From contig CAWAKB010000005.1 of assembly GCA_963782555.1 (NCBI GenBank), positions 496,001-560,000 of the forward strand: a stretch of 64,000 bases of DNA. Direction: 5' to 3'. The position numbers and the translations under genes are program-made. Shown here piece after piece: positions 27,891-36,490 of this stretch (position 1 is the stretch's first letter; every line of letters starts with the position of its first letter). This stretch comes from Hyphomicrobium_A sp963782555. GTDB taxonomy: Bacteria; Pseudomonadota; Alphaproteobacteria; Rhizobiales; Hyphomicrobiaceae. The notes beneath the pieces are model-generated. The model did no database searches and had not been told where the DNA came from. It saw only the letters and a list, made by a program, of their open reading frames with translations.

Positions 27891-28178
27891 AGTCCCCCGC
27901 CACGTCCTCGACTGTGCTTCGTCGGGGGACGCGAAACCTCGCGCGCCGCCTGACGGCGGCGGTCGCTGCGCGAGTGCAGCACCCGCGACCGGCGGTCATG
28001 TCCGCCGGCTCCCCCTTAAGGCTTGAAACACAGCGCGATTCGATGATTCGACGGAACCGGACAGTTCCGCGGGCGCACAGTTCGTTTTTCTAGGTGGTGC
28101 GGGGCGAATCACTGCGCTCCCGCGCCGGGCGCGAGCCACGCGGCGAGGTTTCAGCAAGTGCGCGAGTACCTAGACGGG

Positions 28179-28436
28179 CTAGCCGGCTTTGAGGATGCGT
28201 TTTCCGGCGTGCATCAGGAGGTAGGCGCCGATGACGGCGCCGCCGATGAGCCCGGCAAGCGAGAGGATGCTCTCCTCCAGCCCGACCCAGTCGAACACAA
28301 AATAGAGCGCCATGGCGCCCAGGAGGCCGCCAGCGGCGCCGAGCACGGTCGAGATGACGTTGCCGGCGGTAAGGCCGACCAGCAACCCGACCACGATTCC
28401 CGGATACATGGCAGGCCAGAAATGGTCGCCCAACAT
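28179..28436 (-). CDS. GlsB/YeaQ/YmgE-type small membrane protein
   Basis: An 85-residue protein with three hydrophobic segments and glycine-rich helices, as in the transglycosylase-associated GlsB/YeaQ/YmgE family. An AAAGGAGC ribosome site precedes the ATG at 28436, which I prefer to the upstream 28454. Members are often stress-induced, but the biochemical role is unknown. It sits just downstream of hemN on the same strand with a 36-bp gap and may share its oxygen-regulated promoter. Confidence 0.7.
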   Translation of the reverse strand: MLGDHFWPAMYPGIVVGLLVGLTAGNVISTVLGAAGGLLGAMALYFVFDWVGLEESILSLAGLIGGAVIGAYLLMHAGKRILKAG

Positions 28437-28472
28437 GTCGCGCTCCTTTCCCATCTGGCGCGGCAGCGCGGC

Positions 28473-29810
28473 TTAGACGCCGGAGGAGTGCCGCGCTTCC
28501 CCCACACCTAGGTAGCTGTCGAAGCAAGCGGCGATCGCCCGCACAAAGGGGCGGCCGCGCTCGGTCACTCGGAAGGCCTCCCCGTCGCGCTCGACGAGGT
28601 GGTCCTGGTCGGCCTCCACCAGCGCCTGTGCCTCCTCGAGAATCGGTGCTGCGGCGTCTCCGAAGCGGCGGCTGAGCTCGTCGGCGGGAAAGGCAAGATC
28701 GCACATGAGCCGCTCGATCACAAAGCCGCGCATGCGGTCGCTCTCACTGAGGCGAATACCGCGCGCGGTGGCGAGCCCCGTCTCCGCGATGCGCCGCTCG
28801 TAGTCCGCGATCGGCACGCAGTTCTGCACGTACCCTTCCGGCAGCCGGCCGATCGCCGAGGCGCCGAGCCCGATCAGCGCCTCGGCTGCATCGGTGGTGT
28901 AGCCTTGAAAGTTGCGGGCGACCGGGCCGCAGGCGAGCGGATCGTCGGGGCGTGCGTAGTGGTCGAGCCCGATGCGCACGTAGCCCGCCGCGGCCAGCAC
29001 ATGCGCCAGGCGGTTCGACTGGGCGAAGCGTTCGACCACGCCCGGCAGCGTTGCCTCATCGATCAGGCGCTGGTGCTTCATTCGCGCCGGGAGGTGCGCG
29101 TAGCCGAAGGCCGCAATGCGGCTGGGCGCCAGCTCCAGCACCTTCATGACCGTCTCTTCCACGCTGTCGCGGGTCTGGTGCGGCAGGCCGTAGACGATGT
29201 CGATGTTGATCTTGTCGATGCCGTGGGCACGCAATGCGGCGATGGCCGCCTGCGTCGTCTCGAAGGACTGATGGCGGTTGATGGCGGCCTGCACGCGCGG
29301 ATCGAAGTCCTGCACGCCGATCGAGACGCGCGTGACGCCGGCGCCGGCAAAGGCTGCCATGCGCGCAGCATCGAGACCGCGCGGGTCGGCCTCGATGGCA
29401 AACTCAGCCCCATCGGTGACGTGAAAATGACGCCGCGTCGCCGTGCCCAGCGCCAGGATGTCGTCGGGGCTCAAGATGCTGGGCGAGCCGCCGCCCCAAT
29501 GGACGTGCGTCGCCCGGTGGCTCTGCGGCAAGCGCGAGGCGACGCTCTCCATCTCGGCCGTAAGCGCTTTGAGGTAGGCCGTGATCGGCTCGTAGCGCTG
29601 CACCGCCTTGGTGGCGCAGCCGCAATACCAGCACAGGCTGTCGCAAAAGGGGATGTGCAGGTAGAGCGAGAGGCTCGCGCGCTCCGGCAGGCCCTGAAGC
29701 CAGCTTGCATAGTGCTCAGGGCCGATGGCGTCGGAGAAGTGCGGCGCGGTGGGATAGCTGGTGTAGCGAGGAACGGCGGCCGAGTAGCGCTTGACGACCT
29801 CTGGGCTCAT
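28473..29810 (-). CDS. hemN: Oxygen-independent coproporphyrinogen III oxidase
   Basis: A 445-residue radical SAM enzyme that decarboxylates coproporphyrinogen III to protoporphyrinogen IX without oxygen. The N-terminal YTSYPTAPHF and the cluster motif CDSLCWYCGC (CxxxCxxC plus the extra Cys of HemN) are present. So are the SAM-binding GGGSPS and the C-terminal HemN domain. Length is as expected. A perfect FNR box lies about 65 bp upstream of the ATG and the FNR-type regulator gene is next upstream on the same strand, so it should be induced when oxygen falls. Confidence 0.93.
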   Translation of the reverse strand: MSPEVVKRYSAAVPRYTSYPTAPHFSDAIGPEHYASWLQGLPERASLSLYLHIPFCDSLCWYCGCATKAVQRYEPITAYLKALTAEMESVASRLPQSHRATHVHWGGGSPSILSPDDILALGTATRRHFHVTDGAEFAIEADPRGLDAARMAAFAGAGVTRVSIGVQDFDPRVQAAINRHQSFETTQAAIAALRAHGIDKINIDIVYGLPHQTRDSVEETVMKVLELAPSRIAAFGYAHLPARMKHQRLIDEATLPGVVERFAQSNRLAHVLAAAGYVRIGLDHYARPDDPLACGPVARNFQGYTTDAAEALIGLGASAIGRLPEGYVQNCVPIADYERRIAETGLATARGIRLSESDRMRGFVIERLMCDLAFPADELSRRFGDAAAPILEEAQALVEADQDHLVERDGEAFRVTERGRPFVRAIAACFDSYLGVGEARHSSGV

Positions 29811-29868
29811 GGCAAGGCACCCCGTATTGCGGTGGTCACTCTATGCGTCGCAGTGCGCTGCCTGCAGT

Positions 29869-29882
29869 TTGATCCCGATCAA
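29869..29882. promoter_or_regulatory. Perfect FNR/FixK box upstream of hemN
   Basis: TTGATCCCGATCAA is a perfect TTGAT-N4-ATCAA dyad. It lies between the fnr-type gene and hemN, centred about 65 bp upstream of the hemN ATG, a spacing compatible with activation once a 5' leader is allowed for. Confidence 0.85.
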
Positions 29883-29924
29883 AGCGTGAAAGCGGCGTAA
29901 TGCCGCTCAGGCGCGCCTTGAAGC

Positions 29925-30680
29925 TCACACCCGCAGGGCCTCTCTGGTGCGCTCGCCGGGAAGGGCGCTCTCGATGATGTCTTCGAGCACCTGGGCTTGG
30001 TGGACGACCATGGTGCGGGAGTTGCCGACGGTGACGACCTTGCGCTCGCGCAGGCGGGCGATCTGGCGGCTCACTGTCTCGATGGTGAGCCCCAGGTAAT
30101 CGGCAATCTCCGTGCGCGAGAGGGGCAGCTCGATGATGACATCGGCGGCGGCCGGCCGCGCCGGGCCCGGCTCTTGCGGGCGCTGGTCGCGCATGACGGA
30201 CAACAGAAAGGCTGCGATCTTCTGCTCCGCCGTCATGCGGCCCAAGAGCATGATCCACTCCTGGGCCTTCTCCAGCTCGTCGGCGACGTGCTCGTAGAGC
30301 CAGTCTTTCACTGCGCTCGATTCGCTGGCGAGCCCCTCGATGGTGGCGCGCGGGAACCAGCACAGCTTGATCTCGCTCGCCGCGACGGCGGAGGCGCGCG
30401 CCTCGCCGCCGAAGGGGCGCCCCAGAAAATCGCCGGGCCGCGCCAAACCGACGATCTGCTGGTTGCCGTTGGGCAGGCTCTTCATGAGCTTCACGACGCC
30501 CGAAAGGATGGCGCAGAAGGAGGGCGGCACCTCGCCCTCGGCGTGAATCACGTGGCCGGAGGGAAACTTCCGGTGCCAGGTGACGGCCCCGAGCCGCGAC
30601 AGCTCATCCTCGCAGAGTGCGCCGCACAGGCCTTGCTCCAGGGCCGGGCACTCTGCGCAGATCGATCGCGATTTTCGCAT
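29925..30680 (-). CDS. FNR/FnrL-type oxygen-responsive transcription regulator
   Basis: A 251-residue Crp/Fnr-family regulator. N-terminal cysteines at 8, 11, 19 and 23 (CAECPALEQGLC) plus Cys107 in KLCWFP, equivalent to FNR Cys122, can hold an oxygen-labile [4Fe-4S] cluster. The cAMP-binding-like barrel and dimer helix follow. The HTH recognition helix ETVSRQ has the E-x2-S-R triad that reads TTGAT half sites. It should activate or repress genes when oxygen is low. Two perfect and two near-perfect boxes in this window fit it as their regulator. It is divergent from the truncated oxidase gene, with a perfect box in their shared promoter, so autoregulation is plausible. Confidence 0.9.
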   Translation of the reverse strand: MRKSRSICAECPALEQGLCGALCEDELSRLGAVTWHRKFPSGHVIHAEGEVPPSFCAILSGVVKLMKSLPNGNQQIVGLARPGDFLGRPFGGEARASAVAASEIKLCWFPRATIEGLASESSAVKDWLYEHVADELEKAQEWIMLLGRMTAEQKIAAFLLSVMRDQRPQEPGPARPAAADVIIELPLSRTEIADYLGLTIETVSRQIARLRERKVVTVGNSRTMVVHQAQVLEDIIESALPGERTREALRV

Positions 30681-30816
30681 GGATTGGGCCGTCTCACCAA
30701 GCGCTGGAGCGTCATGTTAGCGGCGCCTGCAGCTGCAGCATATCTGGCAATCCGTCCAATCCCGCTGGCCGGCTGCGCCAGGTCAGCATCAGGGGATCAC
30801 TTCGCCGCCAGCCGCT

Positions 30817-30830
30817 TTGATCTGGATCAA
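30817..30830. promoter_or_regulatory. Perfect FNR/FixK box, fnr/oxidase divergent promoter
   Basis: TTGATCTGGATCAA matches TTGAT-N4-ATCAA exactly. It lies in the 257-bp gap between the leftward FNR-type gene and the rightward truncated cytochrome oxidase gene, centred about 115 bp from the latter's ATG and 143 bp from the former's. Confidence 0.85.
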
Positions 30831-30937
30831 GTGGATTGCAGCGCCCTTCGCGAAAGCATTGGGCTGCCGAAATGTCGCACGGGCCGGCGCCTTGCGGGCG
30901 CCCCGAGATGGGACTGCAAGAGGGGAGGAATTGGACC

Positions 30938-31960
30938 ATGGCCGCAGCTGCCGAAGCCACACACGACGACCGCCCGCACGGGATCGGGCGCTGGCTTCTC
31001 TCGACCAACCACAAGGACATCGGAACGCTCTACCTGATCTTCGCCATGGTCGGCGGTCTGGTCGGCGGCTTCATGTCGATCGCCATGCGCGCCGAGCTGC
31101 AGCAGCCGGGCATGCAGATCTTCGCCGATCCCCACACCTTCAACGTGCTCGTCACCGGCCACGGGCTGATCATGGTGTTCTTCATGATCATGCCCTCGCT
31201 GTTCGGCGGGTTCGGCAACTGGTTCGTGCCGCTGATGATCGGCGCCGTCGGCTTCATCGTCTGGGCCCACCACATGTATGCAGCGGGCCTCTCCGTCAGA
31301 ACTCAGGCCTACTTCCAGTTCGCGACCATGGTGATCGCCGTGCCCACCGGCATCAAGGTGTTCTTCTGGATCGCCACGATGTGGGGCGGCTCGATCCGCT
31401 TCCCGACGCCGATGCTGTTCGCCGTCGGCTTCGTGTTCTTGTTCACGGTCGGCGGCGTCACCGGCGTCATGCTGTCGAACGCCGGCGTCGACCGGGCGCT
31501 GCACGACACCTACTACGTGGTCGCCCACTTCCACTACACCATGTCGATCGGTGCGCTCTTCACGCTGTTTGCGGGCTGGTACTACTGGTTCCCCAAGATG
31601 ACGGGGCGCATGTACCCGGAGAGGCTGGGCGAGCTCCACTTCTGGCTGTTGTTCATCGGCGTCAACGTGACCTTCTTCCCGCAACACTTCCTGGGGCTCG
31701 CGGGGATGCCGCGCCGCTACGCCGACTATGCGGACGCCTTCACGCTATGGAACGAGGTCTCATCGTTCGGGGCCTACCTGTCGGTGCTGGCGACCTTCGT
31801 CTTCTTCCTGTGCATGGCGACGGCCTTCCTGCGCCGGGTACCGGCTCCGGCAAACCCGTGGGGCCCGGGTGCGACCACGCTCGAGTGGACGCTGTCCTCG
31901 CCGCCGCCGTTCCATTGCTTCGAGACGTTGCCGAGGTTCAGCGAGACGCTGCATCATTGA
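30938..31960 (+). CDS. Cytochrome c oxidase subunit I homolog with large in-frame deletion
   Basis: A 340-residue heme-copper oxidase subunit I of the aa3 type, against about 530-550 normally. The N-terminus (LLSTNHKDIGTLYLIFA), the heme a ligand His75 (TGHGLIMVFF), the Cu-B pair His111/His112 (WAHHMY), the heme ligands His197/His199 (VVAHFHY) and the C-terminal FETLP motif are all intact. Comparison with Paracoccus spacing shows 195 residues missing between PLMIGA and VGFIVW. The lost part includes the helix with HPEVY, hence one Cu-B histidine and the cross-linked tyrosine. FPTPM also replaces the usual K-channel FKTPM. The frame is open throughout and a GGGGAGGA ribosome site precedes the ATG. 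No subunit II or III lies nearby. Confidence 0.85.
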   Translation: MAAAAEATHDDRPHGIGRWLLSTNHKDIGTLYLIFAMVGGLVGGFMSIAMRAELQQPGMQIFADPHTFNVLVTGHGLIMVFFMIMPSLFGGFGNWFVPLMIGAVGFIVWAHHMYAAGLSVRTQAYFQFATMVIAVPTGIKVFFWIATMWGGSIRFPTPMLFAVGFVFLFTVGGVTGVMLSNAGVDRALHDTYYVVAHFHYTMSIGALFTLFAGWYYWFPKMTGRMYPERLGELHFWLLFIGVNVTFFPQHFLGLAGMPRRYADYADAFTLWNEVSSFGAYLSVLATFVFFLCMATAFLRRVPAPANPWGPGATTLEWTLSSPPPFHCFETLPRFSETLHH

Positions 31961-31976
31961 GGCTGGATTTAACGAA

Positions 31977-32004
31977 GACCCGGCGCCGCTAGCGGTACCG
32001 GGTC
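31977..32004. terminator. Hairpin between convergent genes
   Basis: GACCCGG at 31977-31983 pairs with CCGGGTC at 31998-32004, with a further CCGC/GCGG pairing possible inside. It lies 16 bases after the oxidase-like stop and before the convergent CBS-domain gene. There is no T tract, so its strength as a terminator is uncertain. Confidence 0.45.
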
Positions 32005-32029
32005 AATCGTGAGGCCTCCGCGGCACCGT

Positions 32030-32449
32030 TTACTTGTGGTGATCCGACACGGCCGCACACAGCTCGCCCGAAAGCTCATGCGAAGCCGCGTGCGAGATGT
32101 CGCCCAGGCTCAGCATACCCACCATGCGCTTCTTCTCGTCGATGACGGGAAGGCGGCGGATCTTGCGGGTCTCCATGATGCGCAGCGCATCATCGAGCTC
32201 CTCTGAGTCGCGGCAATAGAAAATGCCTTTCGTCATCACGTCGCGTGCCGTCAGCTTGCTGATGTCATGGCCGTTGGCGACCGCGCGACAGGTGATGTCA
32301 CGGTCCGTCACCATGCCGATGAGCTTGTCATTCTCGCCGACGGGGAGCGAGCCGACATCGAGCTTGCGCATCTTCTTGGCGATCTGGCCGACGGACATGT
32401 CGGGCGCGATCCACTCGGCACCCTTATGCATCGCGTTCTTGACCTTCAT
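32030..32449 (-). CDS. Tandem CBS-domain protein
   Basis: A 139-residue protein made of two CBS motifs forming one Bateman module: GQIAKKMRKLDVGSLPV with LIGMVTDRDIT, then DALRIMETRKIRRLPVIDE with MVGMLSLGDIS. Such stand-alone modules bind adenine nucleotides and often appear in hypoxia or stress regulons, including DosR-type regulons (family knowledge). A near-perfect FNR box is centred about 83 bp upstream. There is no effector domain, so it probably acts through a partner protein. Confidence 0.87.
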   Translation of the reverse strand: MKVKNAMHKGAEWIAPDMSVGQIAKKMRKLDVGSLPVGENDKLIGMVTDRDITCRAVANGHDISKLTARDVMTKGIFYCRDSEELDDALRIMETRKIRRLPVIDEKKRMVGMLSLGDISHAASHELSGELCAAVSDHHK

Positions 32450-32525
32450 GGGGAACCTCCAGGCTCATTTGCGCTGTCCCTCCCCCTCGTAACCATAGCA
32501 TTCCGCTGCGCCTGTCGCCTCCACA

Positions 32526-32539
32526 TTGATTCCGGTCAA
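32526..32539. promoter_or_regulatory. Near-perfect FNR/FixK box between CBS and DUF2267 genes
   Basis: TTGATTCCGGTCAA differs from TTGAT-N4-ATCAA at one base. It lies in the divergent gap, about 83 bp from the CBS gene start and 196 bp from the DUF2267 gene start. It could serve either or both. Confidence 0.65.
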
Positions 32540-32728
32540 ACGGGCGACCTGCCGCAGCAGGGCCCGTCAAAGTCGCCTCAAAAGCCAACGGCACGATCAA
32601 GGGCGCAGGAACGCAGCTCGAGGGAATTTGACCTTGATCCGCCAAGTTGGGAGCGGGTCTTGACGCAGCTCAATGCGCGCCAGTGCGGCCAATGATCCAG
32701 TTCGCGTGCCAATTCGGGAGTGCCGGTC

Positions 32729-33175
32729 ATGACTGTCCCCCCAGCGATCGCCCACGGCGTGCAGCAGATCCAGGAATGGCTCAAGGAGTTGCGCGACAAT
32801 GGCGACCTCGCAGACGAGAGCGAGGCCTTGGGAGTGCTGCGCAGCGTTCTCCATCAACTGCGCGATCGACTGACGCCCGAAGAGGCGATCGAGCTCGGCG
32901 CCCAGCTGCCCGTCATCGTGCGCGGTATCTACTATGAAGGGTGGCGCCCCGCGCGCACGCCGGAAAAGGTCCGTTCCAAGCAGAAATTTTTGGACGAGGT
33001 GATGATCAAGATGCTGCCGCGCCGCATCGCACCGGAGGCGGCCGTCAAGGATGTGTTCGCCCTCATAGCACACCACTGCGATCCCGGCGAGGTTGGTGAC
33101 GTGATCGCCCAGCTCCCCTCCGACATCAAGGAGCTGTGGCCGGTCACGGCACGCACCTTCAAGGCGCGCACGTGA
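32729..33175 (+). CDS. DUF2267-family protein
   Basis: A 148-residue protein with the DUF2267 pattern: VLRSVLHQLRDRLTPEEAIE, LGAQLPVIVRGIYYEGW and the C-terminal VIAQLPSDIKELWP. It is helical and soluble with no known enzyme activity, and often lies near CBS-domain and universal-stress genes in stress or hypoxia islands (family knowledge). The ATG at 32729 follows GGGAG by about 9 bases; a GTG at 32720 is an alternative. Its TGA overlaps the GTG of the next gene, so the two are coupled. Confidence 0.8.
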   Translation: MTVPPAIAHGVQQIQEWLKELRDNGDLADESEALGVLRSVLHQLRDRLTPEEAIELGAQLPVIVRGIYYEGWRPARTPEKVRSKQKFLDEVMIKMLPRRIAPEAAVKDVFALIAHHCDPGEVGDVIAQLPSDIKELWPVTARTFKART

Positions 33176-35226
33176 AAGCGCAGCGCCCCGACGGCGCACT
33201 TCCCCCTGAAATCGACTATGCCGCGCGCCGCCGTCTCATGGTGGAGGACCATATCTCGGCCCGCGGCGTGCGCTCAGAGCTGGTGCTCGACGCCATGGGC
33301 ACGGTGCCGCGCGAGAATTTTCTACCTGAGCACTTGCGCGAGTTCGCCTACGACGACACGCCGCTTCCGATCGGCGAGGGGCAAACCATTTCGCAGCCCT
33401 ATATCGTCGCCTTCATGGTCGAGGCGTTGGCGCTCGAGGGGGGTGAGAAAGTCTTGGAGATCGGCGCGGGCTCCGGCTATGCGGCCGCGATCCTGTCGCG
33501 CATCGCCGGCGAGGTCTACACGGTCGAGCGCATCGGCGAGCTCGCAGCGCGCGCCTCCGAGAAGCTCTCCGATCTCGGCTATAAGAACGTGCATGTCCTG
33601 CACGCCGACGGCACGCGCGGGTGGCCCGAGCATGCGCCTTACGACGCGATCATCGTCGCCGCGGGCGGTCCGCAGATCCCCAAGACGCTCAAATCCCAGC
33701 TCAAGATCGACGGCCGGCTTGTCATCCCGGTCGGCACCGATCCGCGCGGGCAGGAGCTGGTGCGTGTCACGCGCATCTCGGAGGACGATTACAAGACCGA
33801 GGACATCGCGGACGTGCGCTTCGTGCCGCTTGTCGGGGCCGAAGGCTGGGCGCCGGAGGGTCCGGAGGCCGAGGTCGTCCGGCCGAAACGGCCCGAGCGC
33901 CGCCCCGAGCGGCCCGACGACCATCTGGCAGAGGCGCTCGCGGGTGCGGCCGAGGGCTTCTCCTCGCTGCAGGAGGCCGATCTTAAGCCGCTGCTGGAGC
34001 GTATCGGCGATGCACGCATCGTGCTCCTCGGCGAGGCGACGCACGGCACCTCCGAGTTCTATCGGATGCGGGCGCGCATCTCGCGCGAGCTGATCCGGCA
34101 GAAGGGCTTTCGCTTCGTCGCCATCGAAGGCGACTGGCCGGATGCGGCCCGCGTCGACCACTACGTGCGCCACTCCGAGTTTCCGCCTTCCGAGTGGACC
34201 GCGTTCGCCCGCTTCCCGACCTGGATGTGGCGCAACGAGGAGGTGCGCAGCTTCGTCGATTGGCTGCGCGAGTATAACGGCGCCGTGCCGCTCGAGCAGC
34301 GCGCGGCCTTCCACGGCCTCGATCTCTACAGTCTCTACAACTCCATGCGCGCGGTGCTCTCTTATCTCGACGAGGTGGACCCGGCGACCGCGGCGACCGC
34401 GCGCGTGCGCTACGGCTGTCTGACCCCCTGGCAGGCAGACCCGGCGACCTACGGACGCGCCGCGCTCACCGGCGCCTACCGCTCCTGCGAGCACGACGTC
34501 GTGCATATGCTCGACAGCATTCTCGCCAAATCGAGCGAGTACGCTCTGCACGACGGCGAGCGCTTTCTTGACGCCGTGCAGAACGCCCGCCTCGTCGCCA
34601 ACGCGGAGCGCTACTACCGCATCATGTATTACGGCTCGCGCGCGTCCTGGAACCTGCGCGACAGCCACATGTTCGATACCTTGAAGATGCTGCTCCACTT
34701 CTACGGACCCCATTCCAAGGCGATCGTGTGGGCGCATAACTCCCACGTCGGCAACGCGCGGGCGACCGAGATGTCGGTGCGCGGCGAGCATAACATCGGT
34801 GAGCTGTGTCGCACCGAGTTCGGCACGGGCGCCTACCTCGTCGGATTCGGTACCGATCACGGCACGGTCGCGGCGGCCTCCGAGTGGGACGGGCCGGTGG
34901 AGTTCAAGTCGGTGCGCCCTGCGCTCGCGCGCAGCTACGAGCGCTTGTGCCACGCCGGCTCGGAGAGCACGGGCAAGAGGCAATTCCTGCTGCCGCTCGG
35001 CGCCACGCTTCAAGGAGAGCTGCGCGAAGCACTGGCCAAGCCGCGGCTCGAGCGCGCCATCGGTGTGATCTATCGTCCCGAGACGGAGCTCGCGAGCCAC
35101 TATTTTCAGGCGGCGCTGGCGCATCAGTTCGACGAGTACATCTGGTTCGACGAGACCAAGGCCGTGACGCCGTTCGAGACCGTTGAGCTCGAGGGGCTGC
35201 CCGACACCTATCCCTTCGGCGTTTGA
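33172..35226 (+). CDS. Protein-L-isoaspartate methyltransferase fused to erythromycin-esterase domain
   Basis: A 684-residue fusion. Residues 1 to about 225 are a PCMT/PIMT domain with PRENFLP, VLEIGAGSGYAAAIL and the SAM-binding core, which repairs isoaspartyl damage in proteins. A charged Pro/Arg linker (RPKRPERRPERPDDH) follows. From about 265 comes an erythromycin-esterase-type domain with RIVLLGEATHGTSEFYRM, which holds its key Glu/His, then FVAIEGDWPDA and AFHGLDLYS. The GTG start at 33172 overlaps the DUF2267 stop as GTGA; Met at 33238 is an alternative. Both domains look intact. Ere-like domains outside resistance loci have unknown substrates, so drug resistance should not be assumed. 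Confidence 0.85.
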   Translation: MKAQRPDGALPPEIDYAARRRLMVEDHISARGVRSELVLDAMGTVPRENFLPEHLREFAYDDTPLPIGEGQTISQPYIVAFMVEALALEGGEKVLEIGAGSGYAAAILSRIAGEVYTVERIGELAARASEKLSDLGYKNVHVLHADGTRGWPEHAPYDAIIVAAGGPQIPKTLKSQLKIDGRLVIPVGTDPRGQELVRVTRISEDDYKTEDIADVRFVPLVGAEGWAPEGPEAEVVRPKRPERRPERPDDHLAEALAGAAEGFSSLQEADLKPLLERIGDARIVLLGEATHGTSEFYRMRARISRELIRQKGFRFVAIEGDWPDAARVDHYVRHSEFPPSEWTAFARFPTWMWRNEEVRSFVDWLREYNGAVPLEQRAAFHGLDLYSLYNSMRAVLSYLDEVDPATAATARVRYGCLTPWQADPATYGRAALTGAYRSCEHDVVHMLDSILAKSSEYALHDGERFLDAVQNARLVANAERYYRIMYYGSRASWNLRDSHMFDTLKMLLHFYGPHSKAIVWAHNSHVGNARATEMSVRGEHNIGELCRTEFGTGAYLVGFGTDHGTVAAASEWDGPVEFKSVRPALARSYERLCHAGSESTGKRQFLLPLGATLQGELREALAKPRLERAIGVIYRPETELASHYFQAALAHQFDEYIWFDETKAVTPFETVELEGLPDTYPFGV

Positions 35227-35275
35227 GGACAATTGGGTTACGTTTGCGGCATGAAGCGGGAGAGGGGGGACAGAC

Positions 35276-35536
35276 ATGCACAAGCACGCAACCTATGATC
35301 TGGCGGTCGGCTTGGCGCTGCGCGAGCTGCAGGCGGAGCACCACGCCCTGCGCGAGCGCATCGCGGCGGCGCTCGAGGTTCCCGAGCTGGCGGTCACGCG
35401 CATCGAGACGGGCGAGGAGAAGCTCTCCGCAGGCGGCCTGATCCTGCTGCTCGATCTGTTCAATCTGTCGTGGGAGGCCTTCCTGGAGCGCGTCCAGCGG
35501 CATCTGCCGGAAGCCGAATCCGACATCCTCACGTAA
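35276..35536 (+). CDS. Small helical protein, possible HTH fold
   Basis: An 86-residue protein between the methyltransferase fusion and pfkB, with a GAGAGGGGGG ribosome site before the ATG. It is Leu- and Glu-rich and predicted helical. The spacing of VPELAVTRIETGEEKLSAGG and LILLLDLFNLS resembles the XRE-type helix-turn-helix layout, but no confident family match can be claimed. It is 13 bp from the next gene and almost certainly in the same operon. Confidence 0.6.
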   Translation: MHKHATYDLAVGLALRELQAEHHALRERIAAALEVPELAVTRIETGEEKLSAGGLILLLDLFNLSWEAFLERVQRHLPEAESDILT

Positions 35537-35549
35537 GCTCGCGGCAGTC

Positions 35550-36488
35550 ATGGCGAGCATTCTGACGCTGACCCTCAACCCCACGATCGACGTTTCCACG
35601 TCGGTTGCGCACCTGGAGCCCGTCCACAAGCTGCGGTGCGGCCCGGCGCTGCGCCAACCTGGCGGCGGGGGCATCAACGTGGCCCGCGTGGTGCGGCGAT
35701 TGGGCAGCGACGTCGTTGCCCTCTATCCCGCGGGCGGCCTGATCGGCGCGCTTCTGCGCAAGCTCACCGACGCGGAGGGCGTGCAAAGCCACACCGTCGT
35801 CATCGCCGAGGAGACGCGCGAGGACTTCACCGTGTACGAGGAAGCGGGCGCCCAGCAGTTCCGCTTCGTGCTCCCCGGACCACGGCTGAGCGAGCCGGAG
35901 TGGCGGGCCTGCCTGGAAACCATCTCCTCGTTCGACTCCCCGCTCTCGTTCATTGTTGCCAGCGGAAGCCTGCCGCCGGGGGTGCCGCCGGATTTCTTCG
36001 GTGTGCTGGCCGAGGTGGCGAAAGCGAAGGGTGCAAAGCTGGTCGTCGATAGCACCAAGCCGGTGTTGCAGGAGGCGCTCAAGAAGGGCGTGCACCTCAT
36101 CAAGCCGAACTTGCGCGAGATGCGCGATCTGATGGGCGAGCCGTTGGCGAGCCGGGCCGAAAGGATCGACGCGTGCCGCCGGCTGGTTGCGTCAGGCGGG
36201 GCGGAGTTCGTTGCCTTGACGGTCGCCGAAGGTGGCGCCTTGCTCGTCGGGCGCGAGGAAACCTGGTTTGCCGAAGGGCTTCCGGTGACGTTGGTGAGTG
36301 CGGTTGGTGCGGGCGACAGCTTCCTCGGCGCTTTCGTGTGGGCGCTGAGCAGCGGCCACGCCCACCGCGACGCCTTGCGCCATGCGATCGCGGCGGGATC
36401 GGCGGCGCTGCTGACGCCGGCGACCGACCTCTGCCGCAAGGAGGACGTCGAGCGCCTCCTGCCTCAGGTGAAGGTCGAGGCCGTCTGA
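35550..36488 (+). CDS. PfkB-family hexose kinase (1-phosphofructokinase/6-phosphofructokinase II type)
   Basis: A 312-residue ribokinase-fold sugar kinase. The N-terminal LTLNPTIDVSTSV and the GGGGINVARVVRRLG motif match the LacC/FruK/PfkB subgroup. The C-terminal signature VSAVGAGDSFLGAFVWAL carries the catalytic Asp in GAGD. The likely substrate is fructose-6-phosphate or a related sugar phosphate. It ends the rightward DUF2267 operon and converges on glk with a two-base gap. In many low-oxygen stress regulons a PfkB accompanies CBS-domain and stress genes, consistent with a shift to glycolysis. Confidence 0.87.
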   Translation: MASILTLTLNPTIDVSTSVAHLEPVHKLRCGPALRQPGGGGINVARVVRRLGSDVVALYPAGGLIGALLRKLTDAEGVQSHTVVIAEETREDFTVYEEAGAQQFRFVLPGPRLSEPEWRACLETISSFDSPLSFIVASGSLPPGVPPDFFGVLAEVAKAKGAKLVVDSTKPVLQEALKKGVHLIKPNLREMRDLMGEPLASRAERIDACRRLVASGGAEFVALTVAEGGALLVGREETWFAEGLPVTLVSAVGAGDSFLGAFVWALSSGHAHRDALRHAIAAGSAALLTPATDLCRKEDVERLLPQVKVEAV

Positions 36489-36490
36489 GG

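Noticed and set aside
32611..32640. TTGACCTTGATCC-like sequence after the FNR box at 32526
   Set aside because: Only half-sites are present and the symmetry is poor, so it was not called a regulatory site.
33136..33171. Start of the methyltransferase fusion at 33136
   Set aside because: These codons are a shadow of the DUF2267 gene end; the GTG at 33172 overlaps its stop as GTGA.
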